Assembly (NCBI GenBank): GCA_017464135.1
Contig: JAFUEB010000004.1
Span: forward strand, 124,001 to 188,000
DNA from: Candidatus Saccharimonadota bacterium
Lineage (GTDB): Bacteria > Patescibacteriota > Saccharimonadia > Saccharimonadales > Saccharimonadaceae
DNA: 64,000 bases
Direction of reading: 5' to 3'
Part shown: positions 1 to 9,286 of the stretch, piece after piece
Layout: every line of letters begins with the position of its first letter
Position numbering within the stretch: the stretch's first letter is position 1
Made by a program: the position numbers and the translations under genes
Notes under the pieces: model-generated
Database searches by the model: none
What the model saw: the letters and a program-made list of their open reading frames with translations, nothing else
What the model was told of the DNA's origin: nothing

Positions 1-2
1 TA

Positions 3-476
3 CAGCCACTGGGTAGAGGACTGGTGATTGGAAATCTTACTTCGCAATTCTTTTCAAACGTTTATCTGGATTCGCTAGACCGATTTATTGAATTTGATTT
101 AGGATACCACTTCTATGGCCGATATGTTGATGATTTTTATGTTTTAGTGCGGGAAGAAGAAATCCCACAGACGAAACGGGACGTACGTGAGATTGCAACT
201 TTTTTACAAGGCATCGGTCTTACATTAAACTTCAAGAAGACAAGAATAATACCGGCATGGCAGGGCATTCCGTTTCTTGGTATGGTCGTAAAAAATGACG
301 CCGTGATACCGGGCAAGAGAATGGTGAACAATTTTTGTGAGTCATCGCGTGAGCTCGTCTCTGGAACTGGCTCTTTGGAATCTGTAATATCTTATCTTGG
401 GATGCTACATAATTATGATTCTAAGAAAGTAGTGGAAGACGTGTTCAAACAGGTTGGCTGGGAATACCGCTATTAA
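3..476 (+). CDS. Reverse transcriptase, C-terminal part, of a diversity-generating retroelement (cut by window edge)
   Basis: The reading frame is open from base 3 to the TAA at 474-476, so only the C-terminal ~157 residues of the enzyme are present. Seen: IGNLTSQFF, which fits the IGxxxSQ-type motif of DGR reverse transcriptases (group II intron enzymes usually have QGxxxSP), then the catalytic YVDD box in GRYVDDFYVL, then GLTLNFKKT and PFLGM, matching the later palm motifs. The adjacent asparagine-codon-rich template repeat at 589-783 supports a DGR rather than a retron or intron. The enzyme would copy the template RNA into cDNA with errors opposite adenines. The N-terminal palm and any accessory avd-type gene must lie to the left of the window. 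The frame stays open to base 3, so the true start is not visible. Confidence 0.85.
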   Translation, partial: QPLGRGLVIGNLTSQFFSNVYLDSLDRFIEFDLGYHFYGRYVDDFYVLVREEEIPQTKRDVREIATFLQGIGLTLNFKKTRIIPAWQGIPFLGMVVKNDAVIPGKRMVNNFCESSRELVSGTGSLESVISYLGMLHNYDSKKVVEDVFKQVGWEYRY

Positions 477-540
477 CCTTTGTGGGCTTCTCTCGCTTTA
501 AACTTCTAGCCCAATCTCGTGAGATGCTTTTATCTTTTGC

Positions 541-554
541 CGAGTACGGGGAAG
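541..554 (-). other. Downstream flank motif shared by TR and FISUMP protein 3 gene
   Basis: On the minus strand this reads CTTCCCCGTACTCG, 34 bases after the stop codon that closes the TR reading frame. The same 14 bases occur at 48373-48386, 16 bases after the stop codon of FISUMP protein 3. The sequence between stop and motif is also alike in composition (CCTTTTCC against CCTTTCC). This suggests that the TR and that gene's 3' end share ancestry beyond the protein-coding repeat, and possibly a target-recognition or homing element. The function is inference. Confidence 0.5.
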
Positions 555-588
555 AAACATACGGAACGAAGGAAAAGGGAGTCACAAT

Positions 589-783
589 CTACTTCAGTAC
601 GCACCGTATAGCGTTCCCGTTGTTGCGGTTGTTGTTATTGGCCGGATTGACATTCGACGTATTGAGGTTCAGGTTGTACATATTCGTGTCATTGTTCCTA
701 GTAGAAGACCAGTAGTTGCCGTTTGACCCCTGATTCGCCGGAGCGGCATTGTTGAAGTTGCCAGCGAGAGCGAAAGCAGCTCC
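589..783 (-). repeat. DGR template repeat (TR)
   Basis: Read on the minus strand, this encodes the last ~64 residues of a FISUMP domain (GAAFALAG ... YWSSTR ... IRCVLK stop), but with no gene in front of it. Variable positions are nearly all AAC or AAT: the peptide contains NFNN, SNGN, NNDTN and NNNNRNNGN. That is the expected signature of a TR, since AAC/AAT codons give the greatest diversity under adenine mutagenesis without creating stops. The closest variable regions in the window are 47424-47606 and 48162-48356. The TR lies 112 bases after the reverse transcriptase stop and is in the opposite orientation. The coding-sense RNA must therefore come from a minus-strand promoter, for which 1087-1092 is a candidate. 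Confidence 0.88.
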
Positions 784-1086
784 GGTGGGAATGATGCACG
801 ACTGGTTTTTAGGTGTTGGCACGGCGCTAATCTTTTTGGCGCGGTATACGCATATGTAATACGCATAAACCTAAATAACAAAGTCTATGTCATTCGGTCC
901 AAAGGATGTTTAGAATACCCCGCCCTGCCGTAACTAAGCGGGGTAGGCTGGGAGACATAAAACCAGCTAATACTCTACTTTTTAGCTTGCAAAGTACATC
1001 CTTTGTACTCGACTGAAAAGTGCTTGCGGAGCGATGAAGACTCACTATCTTGCTGTCGCTGACGCTTGCGCTATCCTCACGATTTT
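784..1086 (-). ncRNA. Putative structured leader of the TR transcript
   Basis: This stretch of about 300 bases has no convincing gene. Between the candidate minus-strand promoter at 1087-1092 and the TR it can fold extensively. AAAGGATGT (901-909) is complementary to ACATCCTTT (996-1004). Inside that pair, ACCCCGC (917-923) is complementary to GCGGGGT (938-944). AGTACA/TGTACT form another small hairpin around 993-1009. If transcribed toward the TR it would be the 5' part of the template RNA. It could instead be an independent small RNA. The fold was judged by eye only. Confidence 0.4.
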
Positions 1087-1092
1087 ATTATA
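1087..1092 (-). promoter_or_regulatory. Candidate -10 box for the TR RNA
   Basis: The minus strand reads GAGTATAATAAAATC here, a consensus TATAAT. No clear TTGACA is present 17 bases upstream. It points toward the TR and away from the phosphodiesterase gene starting at 1179, so the two would be divergently transcribed. Confidence 0.4.
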
Positions 1093-1178
1093 CTCCAACA
1101 AGTCGTTGCTTGTATGGGTGCGATAATTATGGTACAATTCTTGTGCTTTATTATGACGTATAAAGTAGGAGAAAACGA

Positions 1179-1658
1179 ATGATTTACTATGTCTTTTCGG
1201 ATTCCCACGGCTATAGTAGTAATATGCTGGCCGTACTTCAACAGAAGTTGCCGGACGAGCTGATATTCCTTGGAGACGGGGAATTAGATCTTTTAGACGT
1301 CAGAAAGAAATATCCAGACCTCACCATATATAATGTGCGCGGGAATTGCGACGTCGCATCAACGGCAAGGCTTCAAATGGTCATAAAGTGTGGCAGAAAA
1401 AAGATCTTCTTATGCCATGGACATACGATGGGCGTTAAAGACTCGCTGGATACTCTTGTCGACAGCGCTTTTGCTGCAGAGGCGAGCGTGGCCCTGTTTG
1501 GCCATACGCATGTGCCGTATACCGGGTTCTCTATGGCGATGGATATAATGAATCCGGGCACTATCGGAGAATGCCCGGACCCGACATATGGCGTTTTATC
1601 CATTGAAGGATTTAAAGTAGATACGAGAATCGTTCATGTAAATTCATTAAAAAAATGA
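1179..1658 (+). CDS. YfcE/MJ0936-type metallophosphoesterase
   Basis: A 159-residue protein with the calcineurin-like phosphoesterase motifs in order: DSHG near residue 8, GDGELD around 33, GNCD around 56 and GHTH around 110. These ligate a pair of divalent metals, and enzymes of this family hydrolyse phosphodiesters. Length and motif spacing match the YfcE/MJ0936 family; the natural substrate is not known. A GGAG-type ribosome binding site (TAGGAGAAAACGA) fits the ATG. A strong terminator follows at 1742-1774. The gene stands alone between the DGR template region and the IS3-type transposase. Confidence 0.85.
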   Translation: MIYYVFSDSHGYSSNMLAVLQQKLPDELIFLGDGELDLLDVRKKYPDLTIYNVRGNCDVASTARLQMVIKCGRKKIFLCHGHTMGVKDSLDTLVDSAFAAEASVALFGHTHVPYTGFSMAMDIMNPGTIGECPDPTYGVLSIEGFKVDTRIVHVNSLKK

Positions 1659-1687
1659 TAGACACGGCAAAAAATGGGGTGCAGTTC

Positions 1688-1698
1688 AATTGAGGCGC
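1688..1698 (+). repeat. 11-bp direct repeat, left copy, flanking the transposase
   Basis: AATTGAGGCGC occurs here and again at 3075-3085, bracketing a 1.38-kb segment that holds the transposase. The similarity continues for a few bases (CATTGAGTG against CTTGGAGTC). The spacing fits an insertion sequence, but 11 bases is longer than the usual IS3-family target duplication of 3-5 bases, so its origin is unclear. Confidence 0.4.
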
Positions 1699-1741
1699 AT
1701 TGAGTGATACGCCCCACGCGGATAACAATATTTTTATGAGA

Positions 1742-1774
1742 AAATTCCAATTTAACAGATTGGAATTTATTTTT
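1742..1774 (+). terminator. Rho-independent terminator after the phosphodiesterase gene
   Basis: A 10-bp stem AAATTCCAAT/ATTGGAATTT with a 7-base loop is followed by a run rich in T. Confidence 0.75.
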
Positions 1775-1876
1775 ACTACATGTGCATTTCCTTTAATTTA
1801 TCGTGTGAGTATTTCGAAAACTATACTTTTCGAACCACCGATATTCTGTTTTTCAGCCTGTAATGCTACCATTATT

Positions 1877-2992
1877 CTATTTATCGATTTCAGATGGCGT
1901 TTTGTATTTGGGATATTTATGCAGCCGCTCTTCATTATAATATTTTATATATTCTTGTAACCTCTTCCTAAGTTCCTCCTCCGAACGGAAATCATACCTA
2001 TACAGGAGTTCTTGTTTAAGCGTATTAAAGAATGATTCCATAGCCGAGTTATCTAATGGTGTGTTGGGAGTCGAGAAAGATTGCTTGAATCCGTAATGCC
2101 CGACAAGTCTTCTCATAGTATAGGATGTGAAAGCAGCGCCATTATCTGTATGTATTATCAAGCCAGGGTCCGGATGCTCCGAGACAATCGCGTCCCGTAT
2201 GGTCGCAAGTGCAAGGTTAGTACTGCAATTATGCCCACAACGAGCGGCAACTATCTTTCTGGAGCAAAGATCTAAATAGGCGCATATGTGTATGCGCCTA
2301 TTCTTTACCACTATTGATGTCATGTCACTCACCCAGACCTTGCCGGGAGATGAAATGTCAAAATGCTGTTTTAGCCTATTTACTCTTTTTTCTGCCACTC
2401 CTAATAAATAGTGCGTTTCTTTTATTCCTATCCTGCTACCAGTGATATTCAACTCACGCATGAGTTCCGATACTAATCGTTCGCTTACATGTATGCCCTT
2501 ACGCTGCAAGGCTGCACGTACTCGTCTTATTCCATATGTCCGATGGCTTTCATTAAAAACCTGCATTATTTCGTCTTTTAATTCTTTTCGTCTTTTGTTA
2601 TACCAAGCATTTTTGCCTTTGGCGCGAAGTTTGTAATTATAGAAGGTACCGGTGGGAAGAAGAAATGCCTCACATAACGTATGAACACTATAATTACCGT
2701 ATTCTCGATCTACCGCTTCTTCTTTTTCTTTGATAGACATGGACGATATTTGTATAGAAGACTGTAAGACGGCAACAATATCTTCCAGCTTCTTAATACG
2801 CCTTTTAGCTGAATCTAGATCTTTGGGAGTTACAGTTCCGAACCTTGTGCTGTATGTCCTATATTGTTTGATCCAGCGATAGAGCGTGCTCTGCTTAACA
2901 TTATATTTTGTATATAATTCTGCTGGCGAGATGCCTTTCATGTGTTCGGAGACGATTTTTCTTTTCTGTTTTTCGGTTTTACGCTTTGCCAT
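1877..2992 (-). mobile_element. IS3-family transposase, single-ORF form
   Basis: A 371-residue protein starting at MAKRKTEKQ, with AAAGGAGG just before it. Residues 1-60 form a helix-turn-helix DNA-binding region, followed by a leucine-rich coiled segment, then the HTH_21-like region and an rve integrase core. The catalytic triad is visible: Asp in VWVSDMTS, Asp in HTDNGAAF and Glu in NSAMESFFNTLK. Most IS3 elements make this protein by -1 frameshifting between orfA and orfB; here it is one continuous frame. All catalytic residues are present, so it may be active. Terminal inverted repeats could not be fixed with confidence. Confidence 0.85.
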
Positions 2993-3074
2993 GCATCCTC
3001 CTTTTCTTCCAAAATAACAGAAAAATAGTATAGGAGCATAAATATTAATAGACAATGCGGTTGCTTTTTGATAG

Positions 3075-3085
3075 AATTGAGGCGC
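3075..3085 (+). repeat. 11-bp direct repeat, right copy, flanking the transposase
   Basis: Second copy of AATTGAGGCGC (see 1688-1698). The following bases GCGCTTGGAGT (3082-3092 region) recur once more near 3211-3221. Confidence 0.4.
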
Positions 3086-3221
3086 TTGGAGTCCGGTGTG
3101 TCAAAAACGGCCCAAAAACAGGGAAATGTGTCAAAAATCCTTATCGTATAAAATGGGGATTTTTACATCAAATGGGCGTCAGTTTTACAGAACATTGAGC
3201 GTTAATGATGTAGCGCTTGGA

Positions 3222-3253
3222 GTAAAATCCCCGTGGAAATACGGGGGTTTTAC
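3222..3253 (+). terminator. Bidirectional terminator-like hairpin
   Basis: A 13-bp stem GTAAAATCCCCGT/ACGGGGGTTTTAC (one G-T pair) with a 6-base loop GGAAAT. T-runs are built into both arms. Confidence 0.65.
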
Positions 3254-3432
3254 TTTATCCATCTGATTTCTTTATATTTTTCATGGTCGCAGCTATATAA
3301 AACTGTTTTTTTCGAAAGCTCGATACTATTTAGTATGCACAGGTTTAGGTTAAAAATTGGTTCAGCTATACTTGCTATAACAGTCTTTAAATTAACTATT
3401 ATATCGTATAGTTTTTTAAACCAAAAGCATGA

Positions 3433-3438
3433 TATAAT
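3433..3438 (+). promoter_or_regulatory. -10 box of FISUMP protein 1 gene
   Basis: TATAAT lies 9 bases before the ATG at 3448. This supports 3448 as the original start of the gene, upstream of the frameshift at 3555-3562. Confidence 0.6.
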
Positions 3439-3447
3439 AATAAGTGT

Positions 3448-6400
3448 ATGAAGTTAGGTGGTAGGAAACGAAATAGATTTCTTGATTTTGTTAGATTCCT
3501 ATTTTATTATCCAGATAGAGTTTTGATGGCTATCGTTATTTTAGGTGCTTTTTCTTTTTTTTGCTTCACAATCATTACTACTTCAAGGAAAATCAATTAC
3601 GGACGCAGAAATTATTTCTGGTGATACTGACGGTTGCTCTTTTACTTCTTCCGTTACATCCGAACATACTAAAAATATGAATCCTGGCACCACCCAAAGT
3701 GATATCGGGACAACCAAAATAACGACCAAATGTGCGAATTCTACGGATCATCAGGTTTATGCCGTGGGATATTCAAGTAATACGGATGGGAATACGAATC
3801 TAGTTAATTCATCTTCCAATACGACCATTCCTACCGGAACAGAAACGACTGGTAATATCTCCAATTGGGCTATGAAAATCGCAAAAGATAGTACCTCATA
3901 TCAACCAAACAACCTTACGATTCAGAACAGTTTTGGATCATACCATGCTGTCCCAAGCACGACAACACAGATTTCGTCGTATGCCGGCGGAACGGATAGT
4001 GCTACCGGTTCTTCTATTACTACAACTTATCGAGCCAAGCTTTCAGATTATCAGATTGCAGGAACATATGTGGGAAAAGTTAAATATACTCTCGTTGCTA
4101 CAATGGTTTATAACATCACCATTAAAACAAGCACCGGAATCTCCAAAGTTTCCCTGAACGGTATTGAATGTACCAGTACGTCCGGATGTGTTGTAACTGG
4201 GCTAACGGAAGGTGAAACATATAATCTTGTCGCTACCGTGGCAGATGGCTACGTATTTACTAGTTGGGGCAGTATCTCGAACGGATCGTTTGATAATTCA
4301 GCACTTGCCACTACTACATATACGGTAGGTGGTGGTCCGGAAACCCTCGTTGCAAACGCCATTCGCCAAATTCAGAATCTTAATTCTGAAGAATGCACTT
4401 CTACGACCAGACAAGTGATAGATGTTCGTGATAATCACATTTATACTATAAAACGTCTAAATGATGGTAACTGTTGGATGGTGGAAAACCTAGTTCTTGG
4501 CAGTACAAATCTTACTACAAATCTTACTTCTACGAATACAAATCTCTCCACTACTATTACTGCTTCCACCTTCAACGGTTGGAAGAAGACATCCGGATCG
4601 ACATCCTATATAGATGGAGCCTATATCTCAACCACAGGCACCGACGCTGTAAACGGTATAGCTTACGGCACTCTGTATAACTATTTTGCAACCACTGCCG
4701 GTACTATCTCTGGGAATCCAAATACAACTGATGCTGTTTACGATATTTGTCCTGCAGGCTGGAGGTTGCCACAGATTGGCGAGTTCCAATCTTTAAATGG
4801 GAACAGCTCGTATAATACATTTTCAAGCATGAGAGCAAAAATATCCGATGGAGGAGCTCAATTCACGCTTGCTGGTTATTTTGGTAGTGGCAATGTTGCG
4901 TCTCAGGGCGGATATGGGTATTATTGGACAGCTAACCAAAAAAGTGCAACCTATAGATACCGCATGACTATGACCAACAGTACCCAAACAGTGAATACCA
5001 ACGATTCTGGTATCAGGGTTAATGGTATGTCCATAAGATGCATCATGAAAAAAACAAAACAGACTTTAACGGTTAACTATGGCGAGGGAGTTTCGGATGT
5101 AAAGATTGATGGCACAACGATTTCTGACGGAGGGACAATTAGTTTAGAGCCGGGGGTGGCCCATGCGATTACTATGACTCCAATACTTAATTATGCTTTT
5201 TCAAGCTGGTCTGCTACTTCTGGAACAATTGGCTCAGCTAGTACTCAGAGTACTACGTACTCAATAGGAAGTTTAGGCGCAACGCTCACTTTAACCACAT
5301 CCTACAATGGCCCAAATATCCAGAATCTTCCCCAAGAAAGTTGTACTGCAACTGTCTCGAATGCGAAAGATGTGCGCGATGGCCGCGTATACACTATTCA
5401 GCGCCTTAATGACGGCAATTGCTGGATGATGGAGAATATGGATCTTGGACGCACTAATTTGACAGTTAATCTCACTAGTGCTAACACAAACATTGCTTCC
5501 ACTGTAACCGCAGCCACTTTCAATAGTTGGAGAAGTACTACCGGCAAAAACACTCAGGAACCGGTCTTTATTCCGGTAGATGGCAAAGACGGAACGTCAA
5601 AAAATCCGTATGGCACATTGTATAATGTTGTCGCAGCTTCAGCAGGGAGCGTCCTAAATAATAGCGTGGTCGATACATTCTATTATGATATCTGTCCAGC
5701 TGGCTGGAGAATGCCGACAGGTGGAAATGGCAATGAACAGAAAAATCTTTACTATACAGAACAGTACCACAGTGTAGCCCGAATGCGGGCGCCCGCCAGT
5801 GAGAATGGCGCGGCTTATTCTCTTTCTGGAACTTTTTCTGCGACCGGAGCACCAACACAAGTTGGATCATATGGATATTATTGGTCATCTACACATCGTG
5901 GCTCTGGGGCATTCTATCGCCTCGTTATTAGTACTAGTAGTGTTAACCCCGTAAATTACAATTCTTATCTTGGTGGTATGTCTGTACGCTGTTTAATGAT
6001 TAACTCAAAAACAATTTCAGATTTAACATATCTCCAAGATTTCAATGATCTTTCTGAAGATGACTATTACGATGTGCTTGACTCTATGGATAATAACACT
6101 ACCTATAGTTTAATCGACAATCGTGATAATAAATCCTATGCTATCGCAAAGCTTGCAGATGGTAGCATTTGGATGGCTGAGAATCTAGATTTGGGTCGGA
6201 CTGCACTAAGTACTGATCTATCTCCTACTAATACGAATATTAATACAACTATTCAGGCCAGTACATTTAATAGCTGGAAAAAGGATACCGGCACTAACAG
6301 TATGACTTCTGGCGAATACATTTCTGTTGACGGAACCGATTCAACTTCCGGGACGGCTTATGGAACGCTTTATAATTATTACGCCGCTACTGCTAGTTTA

Positions 6401-8449
6401 GTTACTGGTGCAACTTATGAGGGCGACGCACATTATGATATTTGTCCAGCTGGCTGGAGAATGCCGACAGGTAGCTCGTATGGTGAAGTAAACAGTCTTA
6501 TGGTTGCTTATAACAGTCAGTCTACTACCTTGCGCACACCGGTGACCAGTGGTGGCGCCTCTATTGCGCTTGGTGGCTATTTTAATTCAGCCGCCCCAAC
6601 ATACCAGGGGCAAACTGGTTATTTATGGACTTCTACGGCCAAATCTAACACCAGCTTTTATCGTTTCTTCACTGGCTCTTCGGTTAATGTCACCAATAAT
6701 GCGACGCGTGGGGCTGGTTCCTCAATTAGATGTATAGCCAAGAAGCCTACTTCAACACTTACTGTTTCTTATAATGGTACAACTTCTTCCGTCAAAATTA
6801 ACGGTACAGCTGTCCAAAATGGCGGTACTATTGTGCTCGAACGTGGTGTTAATGCCTCAATCGAGGCGACTATGGCTTCGGGGCATGTATTTGTTGCTTG
6901 GACTGCCACATCCGGTACCGTTGCTGATTCAACGATGAGCTCTTCATACTATGCGATTGGGGATACCAATGCGACACTCACGGCTTCTGGACACTACGTA
7001 AGCACTACCATCCAAAACATCGCCCAATCCAGCTGCACTTCAACTCCATCTTACGCTAGAGACTCTCGCGACGGACAAGTATACAGTATCCAACGGCTTG
7101 CGGATGGTAACTGTTGGATGATGGAAAACCTAAACCTTGGTGCAACAGATATTTCCACTGATCTTACAAAGGCTAATACAAATCTGGTCACTACAGTTAC
7201 TGCCAGCACCTTTAACAGTTGGAGAGTGACTTCTGGTACTAGCTCATACACCGTCGGTGAGTTCATAAACTCTCCTGGCACCGATACGACATCGTTAAGT
7301 AAATATGGCATGCTTTATAATTTCTATGCTGCATCTGCTGGTACTGTATCTGGTACGTCCTATGCCTCAAATGCACAATATGATATTTGTCCAGCCGGTT
7401 GGAGACTCCCGATTGGCGGCACAGGCGGTGAATTTGAAACTTTGTACGCCAATTCTTCATATAATACATATGCTAAAATGCGTGCGCCGGTAGCCAGTAG
7501 TGGTGCCGCCTTTGCTTTGGCTGGCTATATATATACTGGCTCTACGACCCTTTCTGGCAGTTATGGCTACTATTGGTCTTCGACTAGGAGCGCTGCCGGC
7601 TCGATGTATTCGATTTACTTTACTTCTTCGGCCGTAACCGCTTCTTCGGCTAGGACTCGTTTTTATAAGCAATCTATCCGTTGTGTGAGAAAGAACAATA
7701 CGGTCAATTCAATTTCGGAGCTGACATATATGCAAGACTTCAGAAATCTGACAGACGATGACATATCTGCCGTCTTTGCTTCGATGTCAGATAGCACGGT
7801 CTATACTTTGACCGATAACCGTGACAATAAACAGTATTCCATTGCTGCACTTGAAGATGGCAACATCTGGATGGCGCAAAACCTGGATCTCGGTCGTACT
7901 ACACTCTCAACTAATCTTACTAGCTCCAATACAAATCTCTCTACTACTATTACAGCTTCTACGTTTAATGGTTGGAAGACTACAACCGGCGTTGAAACTA
8001 ATACGACTGGTAAGTTTATGTTGCTCACTGGCACTGATTCAACTTCATTGAACGCTTATGGTGCTCTTTATAACTACTACGCCGCATCTGCCGGCACGAT
8101 CTCTGGCAGTACAAACAGTAGCGATGCGAGTTACGACATCTGCCCGGCTGGTTGGAGACTCCCGACTGGCGGCTCAACTGGTGAGTTTACACAGCTAAAG
8201 AATGCCAAGTACGATACTCCTGAACTATTACGTGCCCCTATCACAAATGGTGGCGCCGCATTTGCCTTTGCGGGCAGATTCTATTCGAGTTCCGCAGAAG
8301 AGCTCGGCACTGGTGGCTACTATTGGTCTAGCACCTACGGCGGAAATGACACTTATATGTACTACTTCCGTTTAGGATCGACCTATGGTTATATCTCTAA
8401 CGATGGTCAGCGCACTAGTGGCCGTTCCATTCGTTGCATTGTTAAGTGA
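3448..8449 (+). CDS. Giant five-module FISUMP surface protein 1, apparent frameshift in T8 tract
   Basis: The gene appears to start at ATG 3448, which gives an anchor peptide (RFLFYYPDRVLMAIVILGAF) like that of FISUMP protein 3. That frame is lost in a run of eight T at 3555-3562. Removing one T joins it to the long downstream frame (usable from GTG 3545), giving ~1666 residues. After the anchor comes a Cys-containing beta-rich domain, then five FISUMP modules (PF09603-like) ending near 5047, 5997, 6735, 7690 and 8446. Each carries RDxxxYxIxxLxDGxxWMxENLDLG, DICPAGWR and a C-terminal ..IRC. segment resembling the TR product. Divergent InlB-like repeats separate modules 1/2 and 3/4. Modules 3 and 5 open with an ISxLTYxQDF linker. 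It is predicted to be N-anchored and extracellular. The frameshift could be phase variation, decay or a sequencing error. Confidence 0.75.
3555..3562 (+). repeat. T8 homopolymer at the frameshift point
   Basis: Eight T lie in the codons for the membrane anchor. Seven T would restore one continuous frame from ATG 3448 through to 8449. Confidence 0.7.
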
Positions 8450-8452
8450 ATT

Positions 8453-8678
8453 ACTGAACCGCTAACTATCGCCGATATGAACTAACTTCAGGATTTTGCA
8501 GATTTATCAGTGGATCTCAAAACAAATAGTTAACTCTGGTTCAGTAGGTTATTGGTGGTCCTCAACAGCCAGTGATGCACTTTACCGCTACTATCTAGTC
8601 TACTGGGGTGGATCGCTTACTACGCCAGTCGGTTATGGTAGATTTGCCGGCATTCATGTCCGTTGCGTTTTGAAATAG
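8453..8678 (+). pseudogene. Decayed FISUMP module remnant
   Basis: Just after the stop of FISUMP protein 1, frame pieces recall a sixth module. I-A-D-M-N-stop-LQDFADLSVD matches the ISDLTYMQDFxxLSxDD linker. Then, after a deletion of most of the module, the frame from 8496 gives SGSVGYWWSSTAS and ends IHVRCVLK stop, as in the variable C-terminal segment. The middle of the module, including DICPAGWR, is missing. The remnant ends at 8678, immediately before the promoter of the next gene. It is most simply a broken terminal module of the upstream gene. Confidence 0.7.
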
Positions 8679-8685
8679 AATCGTA

Positions 8686-8714
8686 TTGACATCGCATTAG
8701 CGTTTTGTTAATAT
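8686..8714 (+). promoter_or_regulatory. Sigma-70-type promoter for the small secreted protein
   Basis: TTGACA (8686-8691), a 17-base spacer and TAATAT (8709-8714). It is one of the clearest complete promoters in the window. Confidence 0.7.
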
Positions 8715-8751
8715 TATTTTAAGGTTATAAAAATCAAAAGTGGAGGAGTTT

Positions 8752-9273
8752 GTGAGTAGAAAAATATTGGGTGCTTCGGCTGTATCGCTCTCTATTTTAA
8801 TGCTTTCTGGTAGCGCCATGGCGGCTTCTAATCCAACAGCTGTAGTTGATAATCTCAGCGTGAACGTTGAAGAAATTTGCACATTCACGCGTACGGCTGG
8901 TACTGGTTCGATTTCTAAAACTATGACTGCAAACAAGGGCGCGACTGGTATGGGTGGTAGCACTTTTACTGCGATTTGTAATGCTGACAGTGGTTATTCT
9001 GTAGCAGCTACTTTTACTGCTCTATCTGGTGGTAGTGGTTCTGCAACATTTGCTTATTCAACTCCTTCTAAGGGTTATAATAGATACTCGGCTTATCTCG
9101 GTGGTTCTTCCAGTACGACTCGTGTGGCCGCCGGCGGCAATATCATTGATACTTCTGAAGCGGATGACAGCACTGGCACTTCGCAAGAGATTTACTATAA
9201 GTGTTCCACGGCTTCTGACGTGCCTTATGGTACATATACTGGCACTGCCACTTATACTTTGACGCAGAAATAA
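8752..9273 (+). CDS. Small secreted Cys-containing beta-rich surface protein
   Basis: A 173-residue protein starting at GTG, chosen because GGAGG lies 5 bases upstream. Residues 1-25 form a signal peptide (KILGASAVSLSILMLSGS, then AMAAS as a likely signal peptidase I site). The mature part has cysteines in EEICTFT, AICNAD and YYKCST, is rich in Gly, Ser and Thr, and ends GTYTGTATYTLTQK. The pattern C..F(x)n..C and the ending YxGxxxxTLxA is shared with the N-terminal domain of FISUMP proteins 1 and 3. It may therefore be a free-standing version of that domain, for example a fibre or coat subunit. No function can be assigned. Confidence 0.75.
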   Translation: MSRKILGASAVSLSILMLSGSAMAASNPTAVVDNLSVNVEEICTFTRTAGTGSISKTMTANKGATGMGGSTFTAICNADSGYSVAATFTALSGGSGSATFAYSTPSKGYNRYSAYLGGSSSTTRVAAGGNIIDTSEADDSTGTSQEIYYKCSTASDVPYGTYTGTATYTLTQK

Positions 9274-9286
9274 TATTATTGTATGG

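Larger units (their letters stand above)
2993..3432. other. Gene-free interval between transposase and FISUMP protein 1
   Basis: About 440 bases without a supportable gene. It holds the right copy of the 11-bp repeat, two copies of TGTGTCAAAAA 30 bases apart (3097-3107, 3127-3137), two copies of GCGCTTGGAGT, and a strong hairpin at 3222-3253. The AT-rich part after 3260 leads to the promoter at 3433. Confidence 0.6.

Noticed and set aside
3-476. Retron or group II intron reverse transcriptase
   Set aside because: No intron domain V-like structure or msr/msd was seen, while an orphan asparagine-codon TR lies next to it.
482-715. Open frame on the plus strand right after the reverse transcriptase
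   Set aside because: It runs antisense through the TR; its codons are the complement of the AAC-rich template, giving Leu/Val runs. No ribosome binding site or family match.
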